Assembly (NCBI RefSeq): GCF_009711205.1
Contig: NZ_WMIG01000010.1
Coordinates: 1-64,000, forward strand
Direction of reading: 5' to 3'
From: Paracoccus litorisediminis
GTDB taxonomy: Bacteria; Pseudomonadota; Alphaproteobacteria; Rhodobacterales; Rhodobacteraceae
Length of the DNA stretch: 64,000 nucleotides
This document shows positions 43,093-52,470 of this stretch, piece by piece. Each line of letters begins with the position of its first letter. Position 1 is the stretch's first letter. Below the pieces are notes generated by a model. It worked only from the letters and a program-made list of their open reading frames with translations. It was not told the DNA's origin and ran no database searches. Position numbers and translations under genes: made by a program.

Positions 43093-44727
43093 TCAGACGC
43101 TCCAGTTCGCGGCGCGGAAATCCATGGCAAAGGCCGGCGCGGCCTTCCAGTTCAGCTCGGATTTCATGCCGGTGAAGACCGCGTTCTGGTGCAGCACGGT
43201 ATAGGCCGGGTCCTCGCGCTCGCAGATTTCCAGCAGTCGGGTGATCGCCTTCTTGCGGTCGGCGTGGCTGGTCGAGGTCTCCATGACCACGGACAGGCGG
43301 TTGACCTCGTCGTTCCAGAAGTCGCGCTTCTGCTGAGCCTCGCCATTCGGGCCGAACTGGGTGATCAACGGCGTGATCGGGTCGTTGATATTGTTCGAGG
43401 CCGACCAGTCGCGCACGCCCTTGACCCCTTCGGGATCGTGGATCTGCGCCCAGTTTTCCTTCATCTGGATTTCGACGTTCAGACCGACCTGCTTCCACAT
43501 CTCGACCAGAATCTGCGCGGTGGGGGTCTGGTTGGTATAGTAGTTGTTCAGCAGGCGGTAGGGGATCGCATCGCCCTTGTAGCCCGCCTGTTTCAGCAGG
43601 TCGCGCGCCAGTTCGGGATTGTATTCCGGCACGGTCCAGCCCTCGACGAACATGTCCGAGGTCTTGAAGCTATCGAACTGCATCCCCGCCGGGATCGCGG
43701 TCTGCCCACCCCACAGCGCATCGACGATGGCCTTGCGATCGATCGAATGGGTGAAGGCGCGGCGCACCAGCGGATCGGCCAGAATCTCGTTCTGCTTGTT
43801 GAAGACCGAGATGCGGTGGTTCCAGATGGTCGAGGATTGAACCTCAAGCCCCGGGGCCGCCTGAATGGTGGCGATCTGGTCGGGCGGCAGGTCGCAGGCG
43901 AAATCATATTCGCCCGACAGCAGCCCGTTGACGCGGCTGGCGACCTCGGGGACCTCGACAAAGCGGATGCGGGCCAGCGGCGGGCGGCCGCCCCAGTAAT
44001 CGTCGAATGCCACCAGCGTCAGCGACACGTCGGGGCGGAATTCCTCGACCCGGTAAGGGCCGGTGGTAACGGGTTTCGCGGCCCAATCGGCATAGGTCGC
44101 GGCCTCGTCCCAGGCGCGCTTGCTGGCGATCTGCGAGCCGAATGCATACAGCCGCCCTTCCAGCGTCACGTCCGGCGTCGCGTTGTGGAAGCGGACGGTG
44201 TATCTGTCGACAGCTTCGACGCCGCGCAGGGCGGGCCACAGGCGACGGGCGATGCCGGGGACGCTGGCGGGCAGTTCCTTGGCCGATTGCGGCTTGAAAT
44301 CCGCCTCATACAGGGTCTTGCCGCCCGCAGGCTCGGTCCCGGCGAAAAGCCGTTCGTTCGAGAAGGAGAACACCACGTCCTCGGCGGTCAGTTCGTCGCC
44401 ATTGTGGAAGCGGACGCCCTGACGCAGCTTGAGTTCGATGGTCTTGTCGTCCAGCCGCTTCCATTCGGTGGCCAGACCCGGCACCGGGCCCTGATTGCCC
44501 ATCCAGTCGCGCAGGATCAGCCCTTCCCACAGGTTCGGGAAGAAGACGCGCTCGCCGACGTTGGACTGTTCGTACCAGATGTCCAGCGTGTTGTTGTTGG
44601 TGATCTTTTGCACGGCGATGGTGATTTCGCGGCGCTGGCCTTGGGCGCGCAAGCCGCGCGGCAGGATCAGCGAACCGGCGGCGGCACCGAACAGGCCCAG
44701 CGTGTGGCGACGGTTGATAAGCATCAT
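43093..44727 (-). CDS. Peptide/opine-type ABC transporter substrate-binding protein
   Basis: A 544-residue family 5 binding protein (DppA/OppA/AccA group). The N-terminus INRRHTLGLFGAAAGSLILP looks like a twin-arginine signal, so it may be exported folded. Family 5 landmarks: LKLRQGVRFHNGDELTAEDV at about residues 95-115 and FTHSIDRKAIVDALWGG. The ATG at 44727 has GAGAGGG upstream; longer readings are rejected. It is the first gene of the eight-gene operon ending at 36982. The neighbouring phosphodiesterase and phosphatase suggest a phosphodiester ligand rather than a peptide. Confidence 0.93.
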   Translation of the reverse strand: MMLINRRHTLGLFGAAAGSLILPRGLRAQGQRREITIAVQKITNNNTLDIWYEQSNVGERVFFPNLWEGLILRDWMGNQGPVPGLATEWKRLDDKTIELKLRQGVRFHNGDELTAEDVVFSFSNERLFAGTEPAGGKTLYEADFKPQSAKELPASVPGIARRLWPALRGVEAVDRYTVRFHNATPDVTLEGRLYAFGSQIASKRAWDEAATYADWAAKPVTTGPYRVEEFRPDVSLTLVAFDDYWGGRPPLARIRFVEVPEVASRVNGLLSGEYDFACDLPPDQIATIQAAPGLEVQSSTIWNHRISVFNKQNEILADPLVRRAFTHSIDRKAIVDALWGGQTAIPAGMQFDSFKTSDMFVEGWTVPEYNPELARDLLKQAGYKGDAIPYRLLNNYYTNQTPTAQILVEMWKQVGLNVEIQMKENWAQIHDPEGVKGVRDWSASNNINDPITPLITQFGPNGEAQQKRDFWNDEVNRLSVVMETSTSHADRKKAITRLLEICEREDPAYTVLHQNAVFTGMKSELNWKAAPAFAMDFRAANWSV

Positions 44728-44846
44728 TCCCTCTCGTGTTCTTCTGTTGCGACTTTCCGTGAAGGTCGCGCAGCCTTTGCGCCCTGAACGTGGCGCTGGG
44801 ACGAGAGTCCGGTGACGTTTCAATGAAGTTTGCCCGGCAGACGGTT

Positions 44847-44876
44847 GCGCCGCCGCCGGTTTCCCGGCGACGGCGC
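44847..44876 (-). terminator. Hairpin after napC
   Basis: Arms GCGCCGCCGCCGG and CCGGCGACGGCGC (one C-A mismatch) with a four-base loop lie 26 bases after the napC stop on the minus strand. Likely end of the nap operon. Confidence 0.6.
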
Positions 44877-44902
44877 GGCTTTCGGCAGGCGCTTGGGGTG
44901 GG

Positions 44903-45589
44903 CTAACCCTCGTGCGCGCGCTGCAAAAGATAACCCTGAACCTCGCTGGCCGGGGCGGCGGGGGTCGCGTCCATGTCCTTGGGCACGGTCCAGCCCGGAG
45001 CCACCCCGCTCATGTCGGGCAGCTCATGCGCGATGCCCTTGTGGCAATCGATGCAGGTGCGCTGGCCGGTCAGCAGATACTGGCTGTGGATATTGGCGGC
45101 GCGCGGCGCCTGTTTCGACAGGTCCATGGCGACCGCCGTGTGGCAGTTGCGGCATTCCAGACTGTCATTGGCCTTCAGCCGCGCCCATTCATGCTGGGCC
45201 AGCTCGATCCGCTTTTCCAGAAACTTCTGGCGGGTGTTGACCGTACCAAAGATCTTGCCCCAGACCTCTTTGCTGGCCTGCATCTTGCGCGCGATCTTAT
45301 GCGTCCATTCATGCGGCACATGGCAGTCCGGGCATGATGCCCGCACCCCCGAGCGGTTCGAGAAATGGACCGTATGCGACAGTTCTTCATAGACGTTATC
45401 GCGCATCTCATGACACGAGGTGCAGAATTTTTCGGTGTTGGTCAGCTCCAGCGCGGTGTTGAACGCGCCCCAGAACATGACCCCGCCGATGAACCCGCCC
45501 AGCGTCAGGAAGCCCAGCCCCAGCGTTCCCGCCGGAGTCCAGAGCACGCGCCAGAACCATTTGAACGGTGCAAGAATCCAGTGCAGCAT
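44903..45589 (-). CDS. napC: NapC tetraheme quinol dehydrogenase
   Basis: A 228-residue membrane-anchored cytochrome c of the NapC/NirT family. One N-terminal helix (about residues 22-45) anchors it in the inner membrane. Four CxxCH heme sites are present: CTSCH (56-60), CPDCH (86-90), CRNCH (146-150) and CIDCH (179-183). It takes electrons from ubiquinol and passes them to NapB in the periplasm. Last gene of the nap operon, one base after napB. Confidence 0.97.
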   Translation of the reverse strand: MLHWILAPFKWFWRVLWTPAGTLGLGFLTLGGFIGGVMFWGAFNTALELTNTEKFCTSCHEMRDNVYEELSHTVHFSNRSGVRASCPDCHVPHEWTHKIARKMQASKEVWGKIFGTVNTRQKFLEKRIELAQHEWARLKANDSLECRNCHTAVAMDLSKQAPRAANIHSQYLLTGQRTCIDCHKGIAHELPDMSGVAPGWTVPKDMDATPAAPASEVQGYLLQRAHEG

Positions 45590-45590
45590 G

Positions 45591-46061
45591 TCACTGATCC
45601 CCCGCCGTTTCCGTGCCCATATCCGCCATGTCGGTAAAGGTGTTCTTCACCAGCGCCTCGGTATCGGCCTGCGGCACATGGCATTGCGTGCAGAAATAAC
45701 GCCGGGGCGAGACATCAGCCAGCATCTGCCCCTCGCGGGTCATGAAATGCGTGATCGAGATCATCGGCGCGCCCGTCCCCAGCGAGTTTTCCCGCTTGTG
45801 GCAGGACAGGCAGCGGTTGGCATTGACCGACAGCTGATAGCCCTCGATCGAATGCGGAATGATCGGCGGCTGTTCGGGATAGGCGCGCATCTGCCGCACG
45901 TCATCGGTGACATAGCGTTCCAGCGGTGCGGCGGGGATCGGCTCCATCGGCTGAGGCGTGGGGCCGGTCAGTTCGGGCGGGTCCTGAGGAAGGCCCTGCG
46001 CCAGGGTCAGGCTGGCGGCGCAGCAGGCAAGGACAATCATGGCAGTCCGGATCGCGTTCAT
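45591..46061 (-). CDS. napB: NapB diheme cytochrome c subunit of periplasmic nitrate reductase
   Basis: A 156-residue periplasmic protein. Sec signal at residues 1-21 ([17 protein letters not shown]). Two heme sites: CLSCH (84-88) and CTQCH (124-128), with extra histidines ([18 protein letters not shown]) as axial ligands. It relays electrons from NapC to NapA. The ATG shares a base with the napA stop (TGATG), so translation is coupled. Confidence 0.96.
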   Translation of the reverse strand: MNAIRTAMIVLACCAASLTLAQGLPQDPPELTGPTPQPMEPIPAAPLERYVTDDVRQMRAYPEQPPIIPHSIEGYQLSVNANRCLSCHKRENSLGTGAPMISITHFMTREGQMLADVSPRRYFCTQCHVPQADTEALVKNTFTDMADMGTETAGDQ

Positions 46062-48568
46062 CACACGGCCTCAATCTTGACGGCACATTTCTTGAAATCG
46101 GTCTGCTTCGAGATTGGATCGGTCGCGTCCAGCGTCACCTTGTTGATCAACTGGCTGGCATCGAACCACGGGACGAAGATCACCCCCTTGGGCATTCGGT
46201 TGCGGCCGCGGATTTCCACCCGCGAACGGATCTCGCCGCGCCGCGAGATCACCCGCACCTCCATGCCCTGATTCAACCCCCGCTCACGCGCGTCGGTGGC
46301 GTTCATGAAGACCTTGGCGCCGGGGAAGGCCTTGTACAGTTCCGGCACGCGCATGGTCATCGAACCGGAATGCCAGTGTTCCAGCACGCGCCCGGTGACC
46401 AGCCAGAAGTTGAACTCGTCATCCGGGCTTTCGGCGGGCGGCTCATAGGGAACGCCGATGATCAGCGCCTTGCCGTCGGGATAGCCATAGAACTGCACGC
46501 CGCGGCCTTTTTCGACAAAAGGATCGTAGCCCTCGCGGAAGCGCCAACGGGTTTCCTTGCCGTCCACCACCGGCCAGCGCAGACCCCGGATCTCGTCGCT
46601 TTGATACATGTCATAGGGGGCAAGGTCGTGGCCATGGCCGCGGCCAAAGCTTGCATATTCCTCGAACAGGCCCTTCTGGATGTAGAAGCCGAATTCCTGC
46701 GCCTCGGGGTTGGCATAATCCTCGCGGATTTCGGTCAGGGGAAACTTGTCGACCTGACCATTGGCATAGGCGACCTCAAAGATGGTCTTGCCCTTGTACT
46801 CGGGATTGGCCTCCAGCAGTTCCGCGGGCCAGACCTCATCGGTGGTGAAGCGTTTCGAGAACTCGACCAGTTGCCACAGGTCGGATTTCGCGTCGCCGGG
46901 CGCGTCGACCAGCTGGTGCCAGGCATGGGTGCGACGTTCGGCATTGCCATAGACGCCCTCTTTTTCCACCCACATTGCGGCGGGCAGAATGATGTCGGCA
47001 GCCATCGCCGTCACCGTCGGATAGGCGTCCGAAACCACGATCAGGTTGTCGGGATTGCGGTACCCCGGATAAGCCTCGTTCGAGCTGTTCGCACTAGCCT
47101 GCAGGTTGTTGTTCACCATGATCCAGTAGAAATTCAGCACCCCGTCATGCAGCATCCGGTCCTGCTGCACGGCATGGAAACCGGGCTTGGTGTTCAGAAG
47201 CCCATGAGGAACCTTCCACAACTCCTCGGCATGTTTGACATGTTCGGGATTGGTCACCACCATGTCGGCGGGCAGGCGGTGGGCGAATGTCCCCACCTCT
47301 CGCGCCGTGCCGCAAGCCGAGGGCTGGCCGGTCAGCGAGAAGGGCGAATTGCCGGGTTCCGAGATTTTCCCGGTCAGCAGGTGGATGTTGTAGACCATCT
47401 GGTTGGCCCAGACGCCGCGCACATGCTGGTTGAAGCCCATGGTCCACAAGGACATGACCTTGCGGTTCGGATCGGCGTAAAGCTCGGCCAGTTCCTTGAG
47501 GAAACCCGGCTCGACCCCTGAAAGCTTGCTGACGTAATCCAGCGTGTAGGTTGAGACCAGCGCCTTGTAGGCCTCGAAATCCGAGGGGTCCATCCTGCCC
47601 GCATCGGCCGCGCCGGTGGCCTTGACCTCCAGCGGGTTGTCGGGGCGCAGGCCATAGCCGATATCGGTCTGGCCCTTCACGAACTTGGTGTATTTGTCGA
47701 CGAAGTCCTGGTTCACCGCACCGGATTCAATGATGTGATTGGCGATGTAGTTCAGGATCGCCAGATCGGTCCCCGGCTTGAACACGATCGGAATGTCGGC
47801 CAGATCCATCGAGCGATGGGTAAAGGTCGACAGCACCGCGCATTTCACCCCCGGCGTGCCCAGCCGACGGTCGGCCAGCCGCGTCCACAGGATCGGGTGC
47901 ATTTCCGCCATGTTCGAGCCCCACAGCACGAAGGCGTCGGCATGTTCGAAATCGTCGTAGCAGCCCATCGGCTCATCGATGCCAAAGGTGCGCATGAAGG
48001 CCGTGGCCGCCGAGGCCATGCAGTGGCGCGCATTCGGATCAAGGTTGTTCGACCGCAGACCGACCCGCATCAGCTTGGTCGCGGCATAGCCCTCCAGCAC
48101 GGTCCATTGCCCCGAGCCGAACATGCCGACCCCCTCCGGCCCCTTGGCCTTGAGCACCTCCTTGACCTTGGCGGCCATGACGTCAAAGGCCTCGTCCCAG
48201 CTGACCGGCTCGAACTCGCCTTCCTTGTCGAAGACGCCATTGGTCTTGCGCATCAAGGGCGTGGTCAGGCGGTCCTCGCCATACATGATCTTGGACAGGA
48301 AGTAGCCTTTGACGCAGTTCAGGCCGCGGTTCACTTCGGCCTGCATGTCGCCATGGGTGGCGACGACCTTTCCTTCCTTGACGCCGACCATCACCCCGCA
48401 GCCGGTGCCGCAGAAACGGCAGGGCGCCTTGGACCACTTGATCTGCAATGCCTCGACCCCACCCGGAACGGGCTGGGCCAGAACCGAAGCGGGAAGCCCG
48501 GCGGCCGTCGCCGCGAGCGCCGCGGCATGGGCCTTCAGAAGGTTACGTCTGGTCTGGTCGACACTCAT
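46061..48568 (-). CDS. napA: NapA catalytic subunit of periplasmic nitrate reductase
   Basis: An 835-residue molybdoenzyme that reduces nitrate to nitrite in the periplasm. A twin-arginine signal ([15 protein letters not shown]) covers residues 6-32. The [4Fe-4S] ligands are C50, C53, C57 and C85, and the molybdenum ligand is C183 in NARHCMASA. Length matches the Paracoccus enzyme. The ATG at 48568 is the only start giving the Tat signal; the open frame continues upstream through napD and is rejected. Expected to carry the bis-MGD cofactor. Confidence 0.97.
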   Translation of the reverse strand: MSVDQTRRNLLKAHAAALAATAAGLPASVLAQPVPGGVEALQIKWSKAPCRFCGTGCGVMVGVKEGKVVATHGDMQAEVNRGLNCVKGYFLSKIMYGEDRLTTPLMRKTNGVFDKEGEFEPVSWDEAFDVMAAKVKEVLKAKGPEGVGMFGSGQWTVLEGYAATKLMRVGLRSNNLDPNARHCMASAATAFMRTFGIDEPMGCYDDFEHADAFVLWGSNMAEMHPILWTRLADRRLGTPGVKCAVLSTFTHRSMDLADIPIVFKPGTDLAILNYIANHIIESGAVNQDFVDKYTKFVKGQTDIGYGLRPDNPLEVKATGAADAGRMDPSDFEAYKALVSTYTLDYVSKLSGVEPGFLKELAELYADPNRKVMSLWTMGFNQHVRGVWANQMVYNIHLLTGKISEPGNSPFSLTGQPSACGTAREVGTFAHRLPADMVVTNPEHVKHAEELWKVPHGLLNTKPGFHAVQQDRMLHDGVLNFYWIMVNNNLQASANSSNEAYPGYRNPDNLIVVSDAYPTVTAMAADIILPAAMWVEKEGVYGNAERRTHAWHQLVDAPGDAKSDLWQLVEFSKRFTTDEVWPAELLEANPEYKGKTIFEVAYANGQVDKFPLTEIREDYANPEAQEFGFYIQKGLFEEYASFGRGHGHDLAPYDMYQSDEIRGLRWPVVDGKETRWRFREGYDPFVEKGRGVQFYGYPDGKALIIGVPYEPPAESPDDEFNFWLVTGRVLEHWHSGSMTMRVPELYKAFPGAKVFMNATDARERGLNQGMEVRVISRRGEIRSRVEIRGRNRMPKGVIFVPWFDASQLINKVTLDATDPISKQTDFKKCAVKIEAV

Positions 48569-48573
48569 CTTAG

Positions 48574-48822
48574 CTACCCCGCATTCTCTGCGTGCTCGAA
48601 CACCATGTTGGCGCCAAGGACACCGTCTATCAGATTGATCTGCGTCAGTTTTTCGCCAAGTTCGCCGCTGCTGCGGCCTTCGATCGTGACCACGATCCGG
48701 CGATCGTCGCGGCCATGCACCTCGACATTGTCGTGGCGGGAAATCTGTTCCAGCACGGATTGCATCGCTTCCGGGACGACGCTGATCACGGCAGAGGACA
48801 CATGCCATTCCTCACTCTGCAT
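48574..48822 (-). CDS. napD: NapD chaperone for NapA export
   Basis: An 82-residue cytoplasmic protein. The ferredoxin-like fold pattern is seen in [12 protein letters not shown] and [17 protein letters not shown]. NapD binds the Tat signal of NapA and delays export until the cofactor is in place. It overlaps the napF end by 11 bases and is five bases from napA. Confidence 0.92.
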   Translation of the reverse strand: MQSEEWHVSSAVISVVPEAMQSVLEQISRHDNVEVHGRDDRRIVVTIEGRSSGELGEKLTQINLIDGVLGANMVFEHAENAG

Positions 48823-49297
48823 CGGCCATGTTCCTTTCGATGATGCCAATTGCCCCGTTCGGACAGGGCGCAATGCAGGCGCCACAGCCCGTGCAGGCGG
48901 CGCCGTCGATTTCGGGCAGAAAGGGGCCGCCGATGCGCGGCCGCATCGAGATCGCGTCCTCGGGGCAGGTGTCGCGGCAGGTCATGCAGCTGATCCCGGC
49001 ATGCGTAAGGCAATCGCCGGAAATCGCGACCAGATGGCCCATGATCCGGGTTTTGCCAAAGACCGGCTCGGGGCAGGCCCGCGCGCATTCGCCGCAAAAG
49101 GTGCATTCGTCGCGCGGCAGCAGGATCACCCGGTCCTGCGCGATGGACAGGATCTGCTGCGGACAGGCGCGGACGCAATCGCCGCAGCCGGTGCAGGCGT
49201 CAAGCGACACCGCGCCGGGCGGGCGCGGTTCAAAAGGCGCGGGAAGCGGGCGGCCCCTCAGAAGCTGGCGGCGGGATATGCTGGCACTGGCTGGCAT
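48812..49297 (-). CDS. napF: NapF ferredoxin-type protein
   Basis: A 161-residue iron-sulfur protein. Four cysteine groups can bind [4Fe-4S] clusters: CTGCGDCVRACP, CTFCGECARACP, a looser one from CLTHAGISCMTCRDTCP, and CTGCGACIAPCP. The N-terminus ISRRQLLRG is Tat-like, but NapF is generally cytoplasmic and helps load clusters into NapA before export. It lies between napE and napD; napG and napH are absent. Confidence 0.93.
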   Translation of the reverse strand: MPASASISRRQLLRGRPLPAPFEPRPPGAVSLDACTGCGDCVRACPQQILSIAQDRVILLPRDECTFCGECARACPEPVFGKTRIMGHLVAISGDCLTHAGISCMTCRDTCPEDAISMRPRIGGPFLPEIDGAACTGCGACIAPCPNGAIGIIERNMADAE

Positions 49298-49303
49298 ATC
49301 GGG

Positions 49304-49501
49304 TCAGTGCCCGACTGTCGGCGGTCCGGGTGGGCCTGTGAATATCTGGTAAATCCAGACGATGAAGCCATAGGCTCCGACAAAGGCAATCGAAAGAATC
49401 GGCCAGATGGCCAGTGCAAGCAAAAGGAAAATCGCAAGTTCCCTGAACCGTTGGCCGGGGGCGATGGGCCTGTCCTGCGTATCGTAGCGAGCGTCGGGCA
49501 A
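49304..49501 (-). CDS. napE: NapE small membrane protein, TTG start
   Basis: A 65-residue protein with one or two helices (FRELAIFLLLALAIWPILSI and GAYGFIVWIYQIFTG) and a proline-rich C-terminus. This is the NapE pattern found at the head of nap operons in Paracoccus and Rhodobacter. Its role is unknown. No in-frame ATG fits: the TTG at 49501 has GGGGGA seven bases upstream and gives a normal length, while the in-frame ATG at 49570 adds 23 unlikely residues. Confidence 0.85.
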   Translation of the reverse strand: MPDARYDTQDRPIAPGQRFRELAIFLLLALAIWPILSIAFVGAYGFIVWIYQIFTGPPGPPTVGH

Positions 49502-49616
49502 CTGTATTCCCCCATGCAAGGCAAACGGGCAAGCTGTCGAAGTGCTGACTGAACAGGAAAAGCCTAACACGAGAAAACCACCCTCGAAAGAGAGCAGTTT
49601 TCACAATTAGATCGCT

Positions 49617-49639
49617 GATTGAATTGGTGTTGCAATCAA
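49617..49639. promoter_or_regulatory. Inverted repeat in the nap promoter region
   Basis: Perfect arms TGATTG and CAATCA are separated by 11 bases, about 115 bases before the napE start. The spacing does not fit an FNR box. Expression of nap in Paracoccus is known to follow cellular redox state rather than FNR, so this could be the site of a different regulator. Confidence 0.4.
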
Positions 49640-49699
49640 TCCAACGGCGAGCGGACGGCTGATCATCCCCTGCCATTGGATTGGGTATTTCATGCGCGA

Positions 49700-50173
49700 T
49701 CAGCCGCGGCGCGCGGCCTCGATCGCGGCCACGTCGATCTTGCCCATCGTCATCATCGCGGCAAAGGCGCGACTGGCCTCTTCGCCGCCCGCAGCCATGG
49801 CCTCGGTCAGCGCGCGCGGGGTGATCTGCCATGACAGGCCCCATTTGTCCTTGCACCAGCCGCATTCGCTTTCCTGCCCGCCATTGCCGACGATGGCGTT
49901 CCAGTAGCGGTCGGTTTCCTCCTGATCCTCGGTCTCGATCTGGAACGAGAAGGCCTCGGAGTGATGAAAATAGCTGCCGCCATTCAGTCCAAGGCAGGGA
50001 ATGCCCGCCACGGTGAACTCAACGGTCAGGACATCGCCCTTCTTGCCCGAAGGGTAGTCGCCAGGCGCGCGATGCACCGCAGTCACCCGGCTGTCGGGGA
50101 AAACCCCGGCATAGAAATTTGCGGCCTCTTCGGCATCCTTGTCGTACCACAGGCAGATCGTGTTCTTGGCCAT
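49700..50173 (-). CDS. VOC-family protein (PhnB/3-demethylubiquinone methyltransferase-like fold)
   Basis: A 157-residue small glyoxalase-fold protein. It begins NTICLWYDKDAEEAANFYAG, typical of the PhnB-like VOC group, and contains GLNGGSYFHHSEAFSFQIET and CGWCKDKWGLSWQITP. The group was once named after a methyltransferase, but no methyltransferase motif is present. Function unknown. It lies upstream of nap in the same direction, separated by 198 bases that hold the nap promoter. Confidence 0.85.
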   Translation of the reverse strand: MAKNTICLWYDKDAEEAANFYAGVFPDSRVTAVHRAPGDYPSGKKGDVLTVEFTVAGIPCLGLNGGSYFHHSEAFSFQIETEDQEETDRYWNAIVGNGGQESECGWCKDKWGLSWQITPRALTEAMAAGGEEASRAFAAMMTMGKIDVAAIEAARRG

Positions 50174-50237
50174 TGCATGAACCTTTCCTTTGGGGTGGGG
50201 CCGTGATCCCTGCGGGAATGCAAGGCCCCGGCCCGCG

Positions 50238-50498
50238 TCAGATCAACGCCAGATCGGCTGTCTCGATCTGCTGATCGGCATCGTCGCGTTTGGCTGCCGC
50301 CGCGCCCTCGCGCAGCGTCGAGGAAACGCTGGCCACCTCGACGATCTGGTAGGATGTGGCCAGCAGGTCGTCAAAGGCGTGGCTCAGTGCCGAATCCGCG
50401 TTTCCAAGAAATTCATCGGTCACTTCGGGGTTCGAACTGTTCAGGTCCACCAGCGCCGCGCGAAGCGAGGCCAGCAGGTCATTGGGTATTTCCGCCAT
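50238..50498 (-). CDS. Small acidic protein of unknown function
   Basis: An 86-residue, mainly helical, acidic protein with no signal peptide, membrane segment or cysteine. Not recognised. Composition is protein-like and codon use is like its neighbours, which supports it being real. The ATG at 50498 is chosen as the start of the protein-like region (MAEIPNDLLASL); nine upstream in-frame codons are basic and less likely. The ribosome binding site is weak (AAAGAAG). Confidence 0.5.
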   Translation of the reverse strand: MAEIPNDLLASLRAALVDLNSSNPEVTDEFLGNADSALSHAFDDLLATSYQIVEVASVSSTLREGAAAAKRDDADQQIETADLALI

Positions 50499-50631
50499 GG
50501 TCTTCTTTCGTTTTTGGCCCGCCAACGCCCGGCAGGCGCAAATCGTTTCATCGCAATGACCGAAAAGCGTTAAATCTTTATGAACGTGCCGTTATCCGCC
50601 ACGTCATTGCAGGCGCTTGACCAACCCAATC

Positions 50632-50659
50632 ATTTCCATTATTCCTGAATTATGGAAAT
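50632..50659. promoter_or_regulatory. ArsR operator overlapping the arsR start codon
   Basis: Perfect 8-bp arms ATTTCCAT and ATGGAAAT are separated by 12 bases. The right arm contains the arsR start codon at 50652. This is the normal place and form for an ArsR autoregulatory site, unusually close to the start. Confidence 0.65.
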
Positions 50660-50987
50660 GAATCACGCTCTCGACTCGCTTTCAGCCCTTGCCCATGAAG
50701 GGCGGCTTCAGGTCTTTCGCCTGCTGGTCCGCGCCGGACCCGAAGGCATGGCGGCGGGCGAGATCGCCACGGCGCTTCAGTTCCGCGCCAATACGCTGTC
50801 GAACCATTTGAACATCCTTGCCGCGTCCGGGCTGGTCCGCGCGCTGCGCGAGGGCCGCTCGATCCGCTATTTCGCTGAGATGCAGACGATGCGCGGGCTA
50901 CTGGGCTTCCTGATGGAGGATTGCTGCGGCGGTAATGCCGCGCTGTGCCAGCCCCTGCTTGACCAGATCGCCTGCGACTGCACCTGA
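50652..50987 (+). CDS. arsR: ArsR-family arsenic-responsive repressor
   Basis: A 111-residue winged-helix repressor. The recognition region is FRANTLSNHLNILAASGLVR. The classical CxCxxC helix site is absent; instead Cys91, Cys92 and Cys99 (EDCCGGNAALC) plus Cys108 and Cys110 lie at the C-terminus, as in the C-terminal-cysteine arsenite sensors. It heads arsR-acr3-arsC-arsH and should be released from DNA by As(III). There is no Shine-Dalgarno before 50652, so the transcript may be leaderless, or ATG 50658 is used. Confidence 0.93.
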   Translation: MEMNHALDSLSALAHEGRLQVFRLLVRAGPEGMAAGEIATALQFRANTLSNHLNILAASGLVRALREGRSIRYFAEMQTMRGLLGFLMEDCCGGNAALCQPLLDQIACDCT

Positions 50988-50996
50988 CCCGAGGAC

Positions 50997-52040
50997 ATGA
51001 TGACCGACATGACCGATGACGCCCCGGCACGACTGGGGACATTTGAACGCGGCCTGACCCTGTGGGTGGCGCTGGCGATGGGGACGGGGATCGCGCTTGG
51101 CGCGGCCGCTCCGGGGATGATCCATGCCATTGCCGGGGCCGAGGTCGCCAGCGTCAATCTGGTTGTGGCAGTGCTGATCTGGGCCATGGTCTATCCGATG
51201 ATGGTCAATGTCGATTTCGGCGCAGTGGCCGGTGTGGCGCGCCAGCCGCGCGGGTTGGTGATCACGCTGGTCATCAATTGGCTGATCAAGCCCTTTACCA
51301 TGGCGGCGCTGGCGGTGCTGTTCTTTGACCATGTCTTTGCCCCATGGATCGCACCCGAGGACGCGCAGCAATATATTGCCGGGCTGATCCTGCTGGGGGC
51401 TGCGCCCTGTACGGCCATGGTCTTTGTCTGGTCGCAACTGGTGCGGGGGGACGCGACCTATACGCTGGTGCAGGTCTCGGTCAATGATCTGGTCATGGTG
51501 GTGGCCTTTGCCCCCATCGTCGCGCTGCTACTGGGCGTGACCGAGATCGCCGTGCCGTGGTCCACGCTGGTCATCGCCACGCTGCTTTACGTGGTGCTGC
51601 CACTGGCCGCAGGCTGGCTGACCCGACGCTGGTTGGGCACGCCCGAGGCGATCGCGGCGTTTTCCGCGCGGATCAAACCGATATCGATGATCGGCCTGAT
51701 CGCCACGGTCGCCATCCTGTTTGCGCTGCAGGGACAGGTGATCCTTGACCGCCCCTTCATCATCGCCCTGATCGCCCTACCAATCCTGATCCAGAGCTAT
51801 GCGATCTTTGCCATCGCCTATGCCGCAGCCTATGCCCTGCGCGTGCCGCATCGCATCGCCGCCCCCTGCGCCATGATCGGCACCTCGAATTTCTTTGAAC
51901 TGGCCGTGGCCGTGGCGATCAGCCTGTTCGGGCTGCATTCGGGCGCGGCCCTGGCCACCGTGGTCGGCGTGCTGGTCGAGGTTCCGGTGATGCTGTCGCT
52001 GGTTGCCTTTGCCAACCGCACCCGCAACCGTTTCGCCTGA
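50997..52040 (+). CDS. acr3: ACR3-family arsenite efflux permease
   Basis: A 347-residue permease with ten predicted helices. The ACR3 hallmark [14 protein letters not shown], with the conserved cysteine in helix 4, is at about residues 138-151. Other landmarks are [12 protein letters not shown] and the helix 9 region [20 protein letters not shown]. It exports arsenite (and possibly antimonite) using the proton gradient. GAGG precedes the paired ATGs at 50997 and 51000. Confidence 0.95.
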   Translation: MMTDMTDDAPARLGTFERGLTLWVALAMGTGIALGAAAPGMIHAIAGAEVASVNLVVAVLIWAMVYPMMVNVDFGAVAGVARQPRGLVITLVINWLIKPFTMAALAVLFFDHVFAPWIAPEDAQQYIAGLILLGAAPCTAMVFVWSQLVRGDATYTLVQVSVNDLVMVVAFAPIVALLLGVTEIAVPWSTLVIATLLYVVLPLAAGWLTRRWLGTPEAIAAFSARIKPISMIGLIATVAILFALQGQVILDRPFIIALIALPILIQSYAIFAIAYAAAYALRVPHRIAAPCAMIGTSNFFELAVAVAISLFGLHSGAALATVVGVLVEVPVMLSLVAFANRTRNRFA

Positions 52041-52050
52041 GGAGCCCGCG

Positions 52051-52470
52051 ATGATCGTCATTCACCACAACCCCGACTGCGGCACATCCCGAAACGTGCT
52101 ACAGATCATCCGCGCCTCGGGGTCTGATCCCGTCATCATCGACTACCTGTCCGATGGCTGGACCCGGCCGCAACTGCTGGCGCTGTTCGCGGCCTGCGAC
52201 CTGACCCCGCGTCAGGCGCTAAGGACCACAAAATCCCCCGCCGCCGAACTGGGTCTGCTGGACGAAGGCGTCAGCGACGAAACGATCCTGGCGGCGATGC
52301 TGGCCCATCCGGTGCTGGTCAACCGACCCATCGTCGCCTCGCCCAAGGGCACGCGCCTGTGCCGCCCGTCCGAAACGGTGCTGCCCTTGCTGGACCGCCT
52401 GCCTCCCGGTCCGCTGTTCAAGGAAGACGGCCAGATGATCCTGAATGAAAAGGGCGAGATCCTTGACTGA
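52051..52470 (+). CDS. arsC: Arsenate reductase (glutaredoxin-dependent)
   Basis: A 139-residue ArsC of the thioredoxin-fold, glutaredoxin-coupled class. The catalytic Cys10 sits in [11 protein letters not shown]. Later arginines ([18 protein letters not shown]) complete the anion site. It reduces As(V) to As(III) for export by Acr3. The ATG at 52051 has GAGGAG upstream. Its end overlaps the likely arsH start. Confidence 0.95.
   Translation: MIVIHHNPDCGTSRNVLQIIRASGSDPVIIDYLSDGWTRPQLLALFAACDLTPRQALRTTKSPAAELGLLDEGVSDETILAAMLAHPVLVNRPIVASPKGTRLCRPSETVLPLLDRLPPGPLFKEDGQMILNEKGEILD

Noticed and set aside
48569-48808. 80-residue N-terminal extension of NapA
   Set aside because: It overlaps napD in another frame; the Tat signal requires the start at 48568.
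47735-49552. 605-codon plus-strand open frame opposite napA, napD and napF
   Set aside because: It lies antisense to four genes with intact cofactor motifs and has no domain of its own.
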